Notes: a model not told the origin generated them from the letters alone. A stretch of 64,000 nt of DNA from Rummeliibacillus pycnus_B (GCF_050459865.1 NZ_JBCMNM010000039.1:53402-117401); one strand, 5' to 3'; shown: positions 33,775 through 43,131, counted from the first letter of the stretch. A program made the numbers and translations.

Positions 33775-35214
33775 CTACTCCTCAACTGATGAGAAGTATT
33801 TTTGTACAATTTGATGTAATTCACTCGGAAGCTGTAATCGCTCAGTCGTTTGCATATAAGAATCCTTATAAAAATTCGTTACCTCTTTATAAGAACGGAT
33901 TGATCCCTTTGTAATTTTTCCATTATTACTTTCTTGTATAGATATTGGATTTCCATCATTTAACTTGCCACCATCTGCTGTTGTTTTACTTCTATCTCCG
34001 ACACGTTTAGGTATAGCTACTAAACTACGATTTCCTGTACCGATTCCTGCTCCAAGTCCAGAGCCTCCACCCGAACCACTTCCACTTCCTGTACCATTGC
34101 CTGATCCACTACCCGTTCCATTTCCAGATCCGCTCCCTGTTCCGCTTCCTGATCCGCTCCCACTTTTATTTCCATTACCATTTCCTTGTCCTTGATTTTG
34201 CCCTTGGCTATTGGATTGAGTTTGATTATTTCCTTGTGATGTGGAGGAAGAATTATTTTGAGCTGTATTTTGGCTATTGGTTGCGTTATTATTTGAACTT
34301 GCTTGTGCAGAGGAATTATTTTTTTGCGTTGTTGATTGGTTAGATTGAGAAGAATTAAGAGCCAGCTGTAAATTTGGACTGATTGGCGTTCCAGAATTAC
34401 TTAAAGCCTTTTGCGTCTGTTGAACATTTTTAGAAAGAGATGCCGTTGTTTGTTGTAAGTCTCTTAATTGTTTTTGTTCCTCTTTTGATAAACCTTTTCC
34501 GTTTGCAGCTTTTTTATCTTCTAGCTTTTGTTTTAGAAGTTCTAATTCTTTTTGTTTCTTTACGATTGATCGCAATGCATCTTCCGTTGTTTTCGCTTTT
34601 TTTAATTCTTTCTGAAGTTCTTCAATTGCTTTTTTTGTTTCTTTTGTTTGTACTTTTTTCTTCAGATCCTTAACTTCTTTTTTAACCTCGGCTGTCATTC
34701 GTTGTTCTTCTTTTAGAATATTTGCAGTTTGTTGTGCAGTAGAGGGAAATAAGGATAATAATGCAATTCCTAAAATCATTACAATGCAACTAATGATCGT
34801 CTTCAAATGCCATAAATTCTTTTCTCGTTTCTGGTAGTTAGCTAATGCATTTGAAGCTTTTTTCTCTGTTCGTACAACTAATTGTTGTGCCAAAGGTGAT
34901 TCCAATTCTTCTATCGAATAGATTGTGCGTAATAAATTATCAGGAAAGTATTCATCTAGAGCATTTAACGATTGTTTTTTGGATGGACGATTCCACCATA
35001 AATAGATAGCTGCTATAAAAAGTGTTATAGCAGCTATTCCTATTGCAATTTCTTTATAAGAAGGTAGGACAAAAAATCGAGATACAAACATTATGACGAA
35101 TATCAACAACAATGCGTAGGCAATCATACGCTGACTATTTTTTAAAAAATATTCAAACAGCATACTATTGCGGGCTTTATGAACCGCTTTTGTTATTTGA
35201 CTACGATTGCTCAT
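33775..35214 (-). CDS. Membrane protein with coiled coil and Gly/Ser-rich repeat, unknown
   Basis: I do not recognise a family. The 479 residues show a basic N-terminus, two helices (about 29-47 and 55-72), a cytosolic-looking stretch, and a third helix near 137-155. A long Lys/Glu coiled coil follows (about 165-260). Then come an Asn/Gln/Ser-rich low-complexity segment (about 265-345) and a Gly-Ser tract with an 8-residue period (about 348-392). A short conserved-looking C-terminus ends the protein. The Gly-Ser tract is encoded by three imperfect 24-bp tandem units (34082-34153). GAGGAG precedes the ATG. Operon position between the ABC permease (12 nt) and MoxR (13 nt) suggests a structural partner of that system. 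Confidence 0.8.
   Translation of the reverse strand: MSNRSQITKAVHKARNSMLFEYFLKNSQRMIAYALLLIFVIMFVSRFFVLPSYKEIAIGIAAITLFIAAIYLWWNRPSKKQSLNALDEYFPDNLLRTIYSIEELESPLAQQLVVRTEKKASNALANYQKREKNLWHLKTIISCIVMILGIALLSLFPSTAQQTANILKEEQRMTAEVKKEVKDLKKKVQTKETKKAIEELQKELKKAKTTEDALRSIVKKQKELELLKQKLEDKKAANGKGLSKEEQKQLRDLQQTTASLSKNVQQTQKALSNSGTPISPNLQLALNSSQSNQSTTQKNNSSAQASSNNNATNSQNTAQNNSSSTSQGNNQTQSNSQGQNQGQGNGNGNKSGSGSGSGTGSGSGNGTGSGSGNGTGSGSGSGGGSGLGAGIGTGNRSLVAIPKRVGDRSKTTADGGKLNDGNPISIQESNNGKITKGSIRSYKEVTNFYKDSYMQTTERLQLPSELHQIVQKYFSSVEE
34082..34153 (-). repeat. Three 24-bp tandem units inside the Gly/Ser-rich gene
   Basis: Units at 34082, 34106 and 34130 are imperfect copies encoding an 8-residue Gly/Ser/Asn/Thr pattern. 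A partial fourth unit follows. Slippage at this site could vary linker length between strains. Confidence 0.75.
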
Positions 35215-35226
35215 TTGTCACACTCC

Positions 35227-36072
35227 TCATTTTTTCTTTTTCATATTCACGCGCAGTTTTTTTACTGAAATAAATAGACAAATTACGGTGAGCGCGATAT
35301 AAAAGATTAGATAACCTGCCCAAACCGGGAAATGTATTTTTGTCATTTCAAATAAAGCATTCGACATCTCCGGTGTAATCAATGTCATCATTAATGCGAT
35401 TGGATTGATGGTAGCCCAAAAATGTGAAATCGGTGCTGGACTACTCACTGGACCTAAAGAATTCCCCATCGTACTAATTCCAATCATAAAGAAAAATGCC
35501 GTAATACCAGTTAAGAACAACATAGCTCCATAGGTTGTAATCATCGCAATAATGGTTTTACGGATTAATGTTGAAAACATAACACCGATACTTGCTATTG
35601 AGATCATCGTTACAATCAAAAATGCGAAAATGATTAGTAATTGTCCAGGAGAAATACCCCCGAATAAGAAAACTAAACTATATAACGGCAAGCCCGCAAT
35701 AAGCAATAATAGTAAGAAAACAATTGACGAACTCATTTTGCCAAGAATAATTTGAAAAGAAGTTTGAGAAGATGTAAGTAAAATATTCAACGTTTGCTTT
35801 TCACGTTCTGTACTAATTACGCCAGCTGTTAGACCTGGCGTGATAAACAAAATCAACGCCAGTTGTACATAGGTCAGTAAACTAAAGAGAATCACACTCT
35901 GCTCCGGATTAATAAAGCCACTACCCGAAAAATTCGTTGAAATAAAGATGAAACCAAACACGAAAATACTTAGGACAATGAGATAAAACATGATCCCTAT
36001 AAAACTTTTAAAAGAACGGAAACGTAGCTTTAATTCCTTTATCAGTACAGGATTGTTGAATGCTGATTTCAT
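35227..36072 (-). CDS. ABC-2-type permease
   Basis: 281 residues with about six transmembrane helices. The cytosolic N-terminus NPVLIKELKLRFRSFKSF is typical of ABC-2 exporters associated with Gld/Nat-like systems. STEREKQTLNILLTS near residue 88 is the coupling-helix motif. It overlaps the ATPase gene by 4 nt, so the two form one exporter or mechanotransmitter. Substrate unknown. Confidence 0.88.
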   Translation of the reverse strand: MKSAFNNPVLIKELKLRFRSFKSFIGIMFYLIVLSIFVFGFIFISTNFSGSGFINPEQSVILFSLLTYVQLALILFITPGLTAGVISTEREKQTLNILLTSSQTSFQIILGKMSSSIVFLLLLLIAGLPLYSLVFLFGGISPGQLLIIFAFLIVTMISIASIGVMFSTLIRKTIIAMITTYGAMLFLTGITAFFFMIGISTMGNSLGPVSSPAPISHFWATINPIALMMTLITPEMSNALFEMTKIHFPVWAGYLIFYIALTVICLFISVKKLRVNMKKKK

Positions 36073-37004
36073 GCTTGCTCTACCTCCTCCGTAATTGCCA
36101 TGAAGACATCTTCTAAATCTTTTTCATCTTCTGTAAAGGATAATATAGGCAAATCTTGTTGTACAATTTGTTTCAATAATTTCATCTGCTCCTCATCAGA
36201 ACCATTAAAGCGGAAGTTCAACTTGTTCTCTAGTACTTCAATGGAAGATATAAATGGATTTTCTTCAAAAAACTCTTTCGCTAAGTTCATATTATAACCA
36301 GCTTGATATTTCACCGTGATAAAGCGTTCTCCCATAAGCTGTGCTTGTATCTCAGCTACAGAACCATGTGCTATAAGTTTCCCTTGATCAATTACCCCTA
36401 TTTCATCACACATCTCGGCAAGCTCAGGAAGAATATGTGAGGAGATTAATATCGTTTTTCCCATTTCCTTTAGTTGTTTCAAAATATCTCGCATTTCTAC
36501 ACGCGCTCTTGGATCCAGACCAGAAGCAGGTTCATCCAATATCAATACTTTTGGATCATGAATCAACGTTCTTGCAAGACATAGACGTTGTTTCATCCCT
36601 CTAGATAACACATCAACGTAGTCATGCCTTTTGTGTGATAAGTTTACGAGCTCCAATAATTGAGGAATAAGCTTGGCTCTTTCATCTACGGAAATTCCAT
36701 AACTAGAACCAAAAAAGTCTAGGTACTCCTCTGCCTTCAACTGATCATAAACACCGAAAAAGTCAGGCATATAGCCAATTAGTTTACGGATTTCTTCAGG
36801 ATTTTGTGTAACACTAATCCCGTTTATAAACGCTTCTCCTGCGGTTGGTTGCAATAATGTAGAAAGTATAGAGAATGTTGTAGATTTACCTGCGCCATTC
36901 GCACCAACAAAACCAAAAACAGTTCCCTCATTAATCGTGAGGTCAAGCCCTTGTAATGCATAAAAGGAACCGTATTTTTTCATCAATCCTTTAATCTCTA
37001 TCAT
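36069..37004 (-). CDS. ABC transporter ATPase, exporter type
   Basis: 311 residues. Walker A GANGAGKST (about 34-42). The signature position reads LSRGMKQR (near 135) instead of LSGGQ, as is common in this ABC-2 subgroup. Walker B is VLILDEPASGLDPRAR (about 154-169), and SSHILPE carries the switch histidine. The C-terminal 90 residues form the usual DUF4162-like tail. The start codon overlaps the previous stop by 4 nt. Confidence 0.93.
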   Translation of the reverse strand: MIEIKGLMKKYGSFYALQGLDLTINEGTVFGFVGANGAGKSTTFSILSTLLQPTAGEAFINGISVTQNPEEIRKLIGYMPDFFGVYDQLKAEEYLDFFGSSYGISVDERAKLIPQLLELVNLSHKRHDYVDVLSRGMKQRLCLARTLIHDPKVLILDEPASGLDPRARVEMRDILKQLKEMGKTILISSHILPELAEMCDEIGVIDQGKLIAHGSVAEIQAQLMGERFITVKYQAGYNMNLAKEFFEENPFISSIEVLENKLNFRFNGSDEEQMKLLKQIVQQDLPILSFTEDEKDLEDVFMAITEEVEQA

Positions 37005-39376
37005 GGCTTAACCTCCCCTTTAAGCTGTAATGTAGGAACTGTCGTTCTTTGGTCATCCGACATTTCCCGTTCTAATTTAAATTTCACTTTTCCTTCAGTA
37101 GATATATAATCTTCAATGTTTTTCGTTAGAGTAAATCGTCCATCATTGATTGACTCATAATTTGACGTTTTTTCATTATAAATTTGTAGTGAAACATTTT
37201 TGGTATCTGTGTTTGCTAGTTGTAATTCTTTCCATGTAAACTTTTTGTCTTTGAACATTTCAGGAATCGTCCATATAAATTCATATGTTCCTGCATCTAT
37301 AAACCATATTGAACTATTTTCTGAATCTCGTTCAGCGTAACCTGCATTTGAAATGGAATTGATTTCAAAGTTCATCGAATTTGCAGGTAATACGAATTCG
37401 CCAGATAATTTCGTTTTTGGACTGAAGCTTTGAACAACTAAATTTATGGATGACATATCTGCTTTTCCATTTTTTAAAGTAATCGGTGTAATAGGCTCAT
37501 CAATCCAACCAACGATTGCAGGTTCTTCTGTATTTCCAATTAATCCATAAGCTGATTGTTTTAACATTTGCTTACGATTATTCATAATATCATCTCTGTT
37601 ATTCACTTTATTTGGATAATTCGTTAAGATTGGCATTGCTGGTAACAACAAAGCACCATTAATCGTTTGTGTGACTTTAAGCGTTTGTTTTGGCTTCATA
37701 GTGCCTAACTTCAACCATTGACTTCCATACCAAATCGAAACATCCTTTACTGTGTAAGGTAAATTATTTGTTACATTACCTTTTATCGCACTGTCCTCTA
37801 CTTCTAGATCAATTAGGAAACTACCAACATTATGCATTTCCGTCTGTCCAGCTATTGTTGATACTGACCAATAACGATTATTCCGTAATGTTACTTCTTT
37901 TTCATTTTGGGATTGTTCTAAAACTGCTTTTTTATGGATTAAACCCAGATCATTAAAATTACTTAGAAGCGTAGCTGTACTATCTGGTGTTGTCACAAAT
38001 GTAAAATCACCACTGCGATTGGTTAATAACGAATTCATATAATATCCCGATAGACTGTCATCTTGGTTGATTTCATAAACTGCAGATTGTTGAATTTGTG
38101 GTTTTGCTAATCGATCCTTTGCTCCATAAGCAAATACTAATATCGAAACGAAAAGTGAAAGCACAGGGATAATCCACCAGGCGAATTCTCGTTTGTCTTT
38201 CTTTTTCAATACAAAATACAAAAGTGGTCCAACAACGAATATATAAATAATAATGACGATAATTAAAAGCATTGTTGATACTTGGAATGTAGGGAATAAT
38301 TCATTCGAGTACGTATCACCATGAAGAAAATCTATATTGTTATTTGAATTTGCATTACTTACACTATTAAATGGAATCACTTTTTGTAATAATTGATCAT
38401 AATCTTTATCATTTGAAAGTGGCTCATCACCTAATGAAAAAGCTGTTTGGATAATTTGTCCATTCCCTAAACCTTTTTTTGCAGCTAAAATATGATCATC
38501 AATTTCTAGTAATGTATTTGCCTGATCTACCTTTTCCGCTTTATAAGCTGTCAAACTACTAGAAAACTTGGGATCTTTAATAGCTTTTTGAATGTCTTTT
38601 GATGCAACATTAATTGTATTGTAACTTAATGACAAAGGTAAATAGTTTTGAAATATTCCGATTTCTCCTGTTAAATTATCAGAAGCTCCTATAACAATGG
38701 TTCCACCTAATTTAACCCATTCTAAAAGTGACTGTTGCTCTTCTTCTTTCAAAGATGCAATCGAGTACTCATCTACAACAACAATATCAGCCATCGACCA
38801 ACCACTTGCAGCTGTTGGGATAAGGTCTTTCTTTAATTGGCCTAGATGAATGATTTCTGTTTGGTTTGAACGACTTGATGCTATTTTCGTAAGGGCAGAT
38901 AACCGATCCACACTATTTGTAAAAGTTAAAACAAACGTTCCATCTCTTTCATTCATTTGTGGCTGGATCTTATCATCGCCTTTAAAGCTAACTTCATCTC
39001 CTTTTTTCCAGCTACCCTTATAAATATGAATGGTTTTATCTGAACCATTATTACCTGTAGGTTGATACGTAAAATAATCAAGCATTAATTTGATTGTTTT
39101 TGTCTCGTTCGAACCAATTTCTAATGGTACGACTATTCCCATACCTCCAGAATATCCTTGCTGATTATCAATAACTATATCTCCAGAAAATGCGTCGCCA
39201 CTGTTAGTTACTGTCAGCAATACAGGTAATCCCATCGTATCTTTGTATTTATTATCAAAACCAGCATCTACTTTGACAACTAATTTTGACTTAGCCGCAG
39301 CGTCTAATGTGAAGGTTGGTAATATGTTTATAAATAAGATCATAAATGCAATAATTATTGCCAGCCTCTTCTTCAA
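37001..39376 (-). CDS. Large secreted/membrane protein with GATase-like domain, first in operon
   Basis: 791 residues, starting at TTG with AAGGAGG at good spacing. A signal sequence (about 5-27) is followed by a beta-sandwich and a GATase-like segment (about 175-330, including LGGTIVIGASDNLTGEIG). Two adjacent helices (about 368-420) are then followed by a second ectodomain to the end. Architecture recalls the auxiliary ectodomain protein (GldG-like) that accompanies ABC-2 exporters in gliding and secretion systems. Homology to GldG itself is not claimed. Four-nucleotide overlap with the ATPase gene ties it to the exporter. Confidence 0.8.
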   Translation of the reverse strand: MKKRLAIIIAFMILFINILPTFTLDAAAKSKLVVKVDAGFDNKYKDTMGLPVLLTVTNSGDAFSGDIVIDNQQGYSGGMGIVVPLEIGSNETKTIKLMLDYFTYQPTGNNGSDKTIHIYKGSWKKGDEVSFKGDDKIQPQMNERDGTFVLTFTNSVDRLSALTKIASSRSNQTEIIHLGQLKKDLIPTAASGWSMADIVVVDEYSIASLKEEEQQSLLEWVKLGGTIVIGASDNLTGEIGIFQNYLPLSLSYNTINVASKDIQKAIKDPKFSSSLTAYKAEKVDQANTLLEIDDHILAAKKGLGNGQIIQTAFSLGDEPLSNDKDYDQLLQKVIPFNSVSNANSNNNIDFLHGDTYSNELFPTFQVSTMLLIIVIIIYIFVVGPLLYFVLKKKDKREFAWWIIPVLSLFVSILVFAYGAKDRLAKPQIQQSAVYEINQDDSLSGYYMNSLLTNRSGDFTFVTTPDSTATLLSNFNDLGLIHKKAVLEQSQNEKEVTLRNNRYWSVSTIAGQTEMHNVGSFLIDLEVEDSAIKGNVTNNLPYTVKDVSIWYGSQWLKLGTMKPKQTLKVTQTINGALLLPAMPILTNYPNKVNNRDDIMNNRKQMLKQSAYGLIGNTEEPAIVGWIDEPITPITLKNGKADMSSINLVVQSFSPKTKLSGEFVLPANSMNFEINSISNAGYAERDSENSSIWFIDAGTYEFIWTIPEMFKDKKFTWKELQLANTDTKNVSLQIYNEKTSNYESINDGRFTLTKNIEDYISTEGKVKFKLEREMSDDQRTTVPTLQLKGEVKP

Positions 39377-39570
39377 AAAAATAACCTCCTTTTTCTCTCT
39401 TTGATACTATTACGTTTTTTTTACAAATAAGGTTCCATATTTGCTAAAAATACAAAAATATTACAGTTTACTATGTATCGCTTCGATGGATGAGGTTGAT
39501 TTCCTGTCTACACGCTAATTCAAAAACATCAATATCCTTTGTTCCTCCATTGCGAAAGCAACACCCATTT

Positions 39571-39613
39571 AAAAAAGAGCCAAAGATATGAACAATATCT
39601 TTGACTCTTTTTT
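39571..39613 (-). terminator. Terminator of the dapH-ykuR genes
   Basis: AAAGAGCCAAAGATAT pairs with ATATCTTTGACTCTTT, with U residues on the minus strand. Confidence 0.92.
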
Positions 39614-39625
39614 CTAAAATATAAA

Positions 39626-40750
39626 TTACACTCCGAAATGTCGTAAAAAATGTTCAACAAATCGAATGTTCACATCGATTAAATCTTCATCAGGTTGAAT
39701 AGAAGCATGATGCAGACCGAATTCTGTATTTGCACCACCCCAGAACATCGCACCAGGAATTTCTTTTAAGAAGAAACCAAAGTCTTCACCTGTCATTGCT
39801 GGTGGACATTCGTATGCCACTACCCCTGACATTTCTTCTGCACTAGCTAACAAGGCTTTCGCACATTGCTCTTGATTATATACTTGATAATAAGATGAGC
39901 CATAGTCTATATCAACTTCACATTCATATGCAATTTCAGTGGCCTTACATAATGCTTCGATTCGTTTTTTTATTAATGACATAGATTCTGCAGACATCGT
40001 GCGAATTGTACCTTCCAAACGGGCATTTTCTGCAATTACATTTTGTACATAACCTGAAGTCATTTTACCAATTGTAATAACGCCACTATCTAATGGATTC
40101 AAATTACGACTTACAATCGTTTGTAGCTGCATCATTAGGTTCGCGGCTACTACTGTCATATCTTTTGTATTATGAGGATAAGCAGCATGCCCTCCTACAC
40201 CATGAAGATCGATAAACAACTCAGAAGTATTAGCAAATAACATTCCTGGTCTAGTTGCCACTGTTCCAACTGGATATTCTGGTGCAATGTGCATCGCAAA
40301 GATATAGTTAGGAAGCAAATCAGGTCGATTATTTTGCATCCATTCAAGCATTGGTTTCGCACCGCCAGGACCTTCTTCAGCAGGTTGGAAATAAATAATA
40401 ATTGTATTTTCAGGTTGCTGTTTTGAGAATGCCTCTACTAAACCAAGTGCTATCGTCATATGAAAATCATGACCACAAGCATGCATAAAACCTGGATGTT
40501 CAGAGGCATAAGGTAATCCGGTATTTTCTGTAATTGGCAAAGCATCAATATCTGTACGCCACCCAATTTTCAATTGTGGATTTGTACCTGTAATGGTTAC
40601 GATAATGCCTGTTTTCCAAGTATCGATTTTAAAATATGGCTTCCATAATTCTTCAATCACACGAAGTAAATACTTATGTGTTTTTTCCTCTTGAAAACCA
40701 ATTTCAGGAATTCCATGTAAATCCCTTCTAATCTCTAATAAAGGCTTCAT
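39626..40750 (-). CDS. ykuR: N-acetyldiaminopimelate deacetylase
   Basis: M20-family metallohydrolase removing acetate from N-acetyl-LL-diaminopimelate in lysine and cell-wall precursor synthesis. 374 residues. Motifs: GWRTDIDALPI (about 62-72), HACGHDFHMT (about 91-100), EEGPGGA (about 127-133), and the late TGEDFGFF metal-site motif. It follows dapH by 14 nt, the same pair as in B. subtilis (dapH-ykuR, also called dapI/dapL). Confidence 0.93.
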   Translation of the reverse strand: MKPLLEIRRDLHGIPEIGFQEEKTHKYLLRVIEELWKPYFKIDTWKTGIIVTITGTNPQLKIGWRTDIDALPITENTGLPYASEHPGFMHACGHDFHMTIALGLVEAFSKQQPENTIIIYFQPAEEGPGGAKPMLEWMQNNRPDLLPNYIFAMHIAPEYPVGTVATRPGMLFANTSELFIDLHGVGGHAAYPHNTKDMTVVAANLMMQLQTIVSRNLNPLDSGVITIGKMTSGYVQNVIAENARLEGTIRTMSAESMSLIKKRIEALCKATEIAYECEVDIDYGSSYYQVYNQEQCAKALLASAEEMSGVVAYECPPAMTGEDFGFFLKEIPGAMFWGGANTEFGLHHASIQPDEDLIDVNIRFVEHFLRHFGV

Positions 40751-40764
40751 CGAATCATCACCTC

Positions 40765-41478
40765 TTATAATTGACGAAGATCTTGCATAATTTCTGTTTT
40801 AGATTTTGTTTTTTCATCAATCTCTTTAATAACTCTTGCTGGTGCTCCAACTACTACAGTATATGGAGGTACGTCTTTTGTAACGATAGCGCCTGCTGCT
40901 ACAACAGCACCTTCCCCTACTCGGCAACCTTCTAAAACGACTGCATTTGCACCAATCATAACATTATCTTCAATTACTACCGGGTCAGCACTTGGCGGTT
41001 CAATAACCCCTGCTAGAACAGCACCCGCACCAATGTGACAATCTTTACCTACAGTAGCACGACCGCCTAAAACTGCGTTCATATCGATCATTGAGCGATC
41101 TCCAATTTCAGCACCAATATTAATTACACTACCCATCATAATAACAACATTGTTACCAATTGTTACTTGATCACGAATAATCGCACCTGGTTCAATACGT
41201 GAATTAATTCCTTTTAAATCTAAAGTTGGCACTGCTGAATTACGGCGATCATTTTCGATCACATAATCTTCAATAACATCTTTATGAGCTTCTAATGTTT
41301 TTTGCACTTCTGCCCATTCACCAAATACAACAACAGAATTGCCTTCTCCAAAAACCTTGCTACCTTCACCAAAAGTTAATGAAGATACATTATTACCCTT
41401 AACATAAACTTTTACAGGTGTAGCTTTTTTAGCATTTGCTAAATATGAAATAATTTCTTGTGCGTTTAATTTTTGCAT
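40765..41478 (-). CDS. dapH: Tetrahydrodipicolinate N-acetyltransferase
   Basis: Transfers acetyl from acetyl-CoA to tetrahydrodipicolinate, the entry to the acetylase branch of diaminopimelate synthesis. A short N-terminal domain is followed by left-handed beta-helix hexapeptide repeats (about 95-215, e.g. IGNNVVIMMGSVINIGAEIG). I start at the ATG at 41478 (237 residues) with GGAGGAATTG upstream; the longer frame has no ribosome site. B. subtilis DapH has nearly the same length. Confidence 0.96.
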   Translation of the reverse strand: MQKLNAQEIISYLANAKKATPVKVYVKGNNVSSLTFGEGSKVFGEGNSVVVFGEWAEVQKTLEAHKDVIEDYVIENDRRNSAVPTLDLKGINSRIEPGAIIRDQVTIGNNVVIMMGSVINIGAEIGDRSMIDMNAVLGGRATVGKDCHIGAGAVLAGVIEPPSADPVVIEDNVMIGANAVVLEGCRVGEGAVVAAGAIVTKDVPPYTVVVGAPARVIKEIDEKTKSKTEIMQDLRQL

Positions 41479-41548
41479 TCGACAATTCCTCCTATAAATA
41501 AATATAAAAATATGCACTTATTGTACACGAAAAATAAGAATATTTCAT

Positions 41549-42442
41549 TTACTTTTTTGAATAATCATACAAACATTCTGCATGTTTTTTCACAAGTTCC
41601 ACAAAAGCAGCCACTTGTCTTAACTCAAATGACGATTCATAACCGATTAACCATGTATCACGTGTTAGTTCGAATTCTTCCTCATTATTGGTTAATGGAA
41701 TTGTATTAACGTCTTCTTGTCCACTTAATGTAATCGAAGGCAAAATTGCATAACCTATTCCATTTAGCGCCATTTGTTTACAAGTCTCAATTTGGTCAAC
41801 TGTAATTTGATGACGTGGATTTGAAGAAAAATGGCGTTGCCACCATTGTTGAATTTCCTGATAATAATTTGAATCACTTTTAAATTGAATAAATGGTCTA
41901 TCAGTATTAAAAACGTCGTCTACTGACGTAATTTCCTTATCGACTAGGTACAATGTATCTCTGAAAAGATGCTGTTTTGCACCCTTCCAATCTGTATGTC
42001 CACGCACAATTCCAACATGTGCTTCACCATCATAAAGAGATTTTACAATTTCCGAACTCCAACCTGTGATTAGCGAAATTTTCGCATCTGGATATTGTGT
42101 CACGAAATCCTTTAACACTGTTGGTAACCATGTATGTCCAACAATGGATGCGCAGGCAATTTTCAATGTTCCGTGCACCTTGGAATTTAATGATTGGATG
42201 GTTTCATAAATTTCCTCTTTCTTTGTCATCATTTCAATTGAAAATTGGATGACAAGTTCACCAGCAGGTGTAGGTGTTAATCCTTTTTGTGAGCGTATAA
42301 AAAGTTGCGCACCCCAATCTTTTTCAATTGATTGTAAACGTTGGGATAATGCAGGTTGAGACAAAAATAATCGTTCTGCTGCTTTACGCATATTTCCTTC
42401 TTCAGAAAGCACTTTGATGATTTGAGCTTCAGTTGTATTCAT
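41549..42442 (-). CDS. ccpC: LysR-family regulator CcpC
   Basis: 297 residues: an N-terminal winged helix (about 1-62, NMRKAAERLFLSQPALSQRL) and a LysR effector domain. Family knowledge: B. subtilis CcpC represses citB and citZ unless citrate accumulates. The sequence strongly recalls it, including the stretches SLITGWSSE and QIETCKQMALNGIGYAILPS. Its place next to dapH and darB is the B. subtilis gene neighbourhood, though ykuNOP are absent. GAGGAGG precedes the ATG. Confidence 0.85.
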   Translation of the reverse strand: MNTTEAQIIKVLSEEGNMRKAAERLFLSQPALSQRLQSIEKDWGAQLFIRSQKGLTPTPAGELVIQFSIEMMTKKEEIYETIQSLNSKVHGTLKIACASIVGHTWLPTVLKDFVTQYPDAKISLITGWSSEIVKSLYDGEAHVGIVRGHTDWKGAKQHLFRDTLYLVDKEITSVDDVFNTDRPFIQFKSDSNYYQEIQQWWQRHFSSNPRHQITVDQIETCKQMALNGIGYAILPSITLSGQEDVNTIPLTNNEEEFELTRDTWLIGYESSFELRQVAAFVELVKKHAECLYDYSKK

Positions 42443-42644
42443 TCAAAGAACCTCCTCTTCTAAATACATATTCACTATAATTTTATCTTTATACAAAATG
42501 AAATATTTTTCAATTATTCATTGCTTATCTTATGAATTTTAATACATCCTTTTGGGTACCTGATTCTGTGGTCACTTTTAGCAAAAAAGATTGCCCCTTC
42601 TTATGCTTTCCTCAACCGTGTAGTTCTTTTTTGTAGATAAACTT

Positions 42645-42676
42645 AAAAAAGGTCCATATAAATTGGACCTTCTTTT
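42645..42676 (-). terminator. darB terminator
   Basis: AAGGTCCA/TGGACCTT stem with U-run on the minus strand, directly after darB. Confidence 0.92.
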
Positions 42677-42687
42677 AATCTGCAATA

Positions 42688-43131
42688 TTAAGAATTAAAT
42701 TGATAGATATGTTTTTTTAACTGTTTTAGGATTACACGTCTCGTCATAATACCAACAAATCTCTCTTCATTATCTACTACGCATAAAAATGCATGGTTAA
42801 TGACTAAATCTAATGCCTTTTGAAATTTATCATTGATATTAAGTGTAGCAACTTTTGTTTCCATAATGTCATTTACTTTTATACTGTCTAATTTTTCGAA
42901 TTCAATATGATCGAGTCCTAATATAGATTCTGTAATCATACGCATACTAAGTAAGCCCTGCAGTCGATATTCGGCATCGAGTACGGGAATAGAAGAATAA
43001 CCAGTTTTTGTAAGTACAAGTAAGGCATGCTCTGCATTATTTCCTAATTGTACATGTGCAACTTTATCTGAAGATATGATCAAATCAGCAATCGGCATTT
43101 CAAGAAAATCTCTGCTAGTCATTGAAATCAT
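42688..43131 (-). CDS. darB: CBS-pair protein DarB, c-di-AMP sensor
   Basis: 147 residues made of two CBS domains (about 10-65 and 85-140), the exact length of B. subtilis DarB (YkuL) and close to Listeria CbpB. Known family function: apo-DarB binds and stimulates Rel and pyruvate carboxylase, and c-di-AMP abolishes this. The neighbour ccpC is the same as in B. subtilis, which raises confidence above that of a generic CBS protein. AAGGAG stands 9 nt before the ATG. Rel (1970-4165) is in the same window. Confidence 0.85.
   Translation of the reverse strand: MISMTSRDFLEMPIADLIISSDKVAHVQLGNNAEHALLVLTKTGYSSIPVLDAEYRLQGLLSMRMITESILGLDHIEFEKLDSIKVNDIMETKVATLNINDKFQKALDLVINHAFLCVVDNEERFVGIMTRRVILKQLKKHIYQFNS

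Noticed and set aside
33965..34195. 76-codon plus-strand Pro-rich frame, and the 24-bp repeats as a possible CRISPR array
   Set aside because: It is the antisense shadow of the Gly/Ser tract; the repeats are in-frame coding units without spacers.
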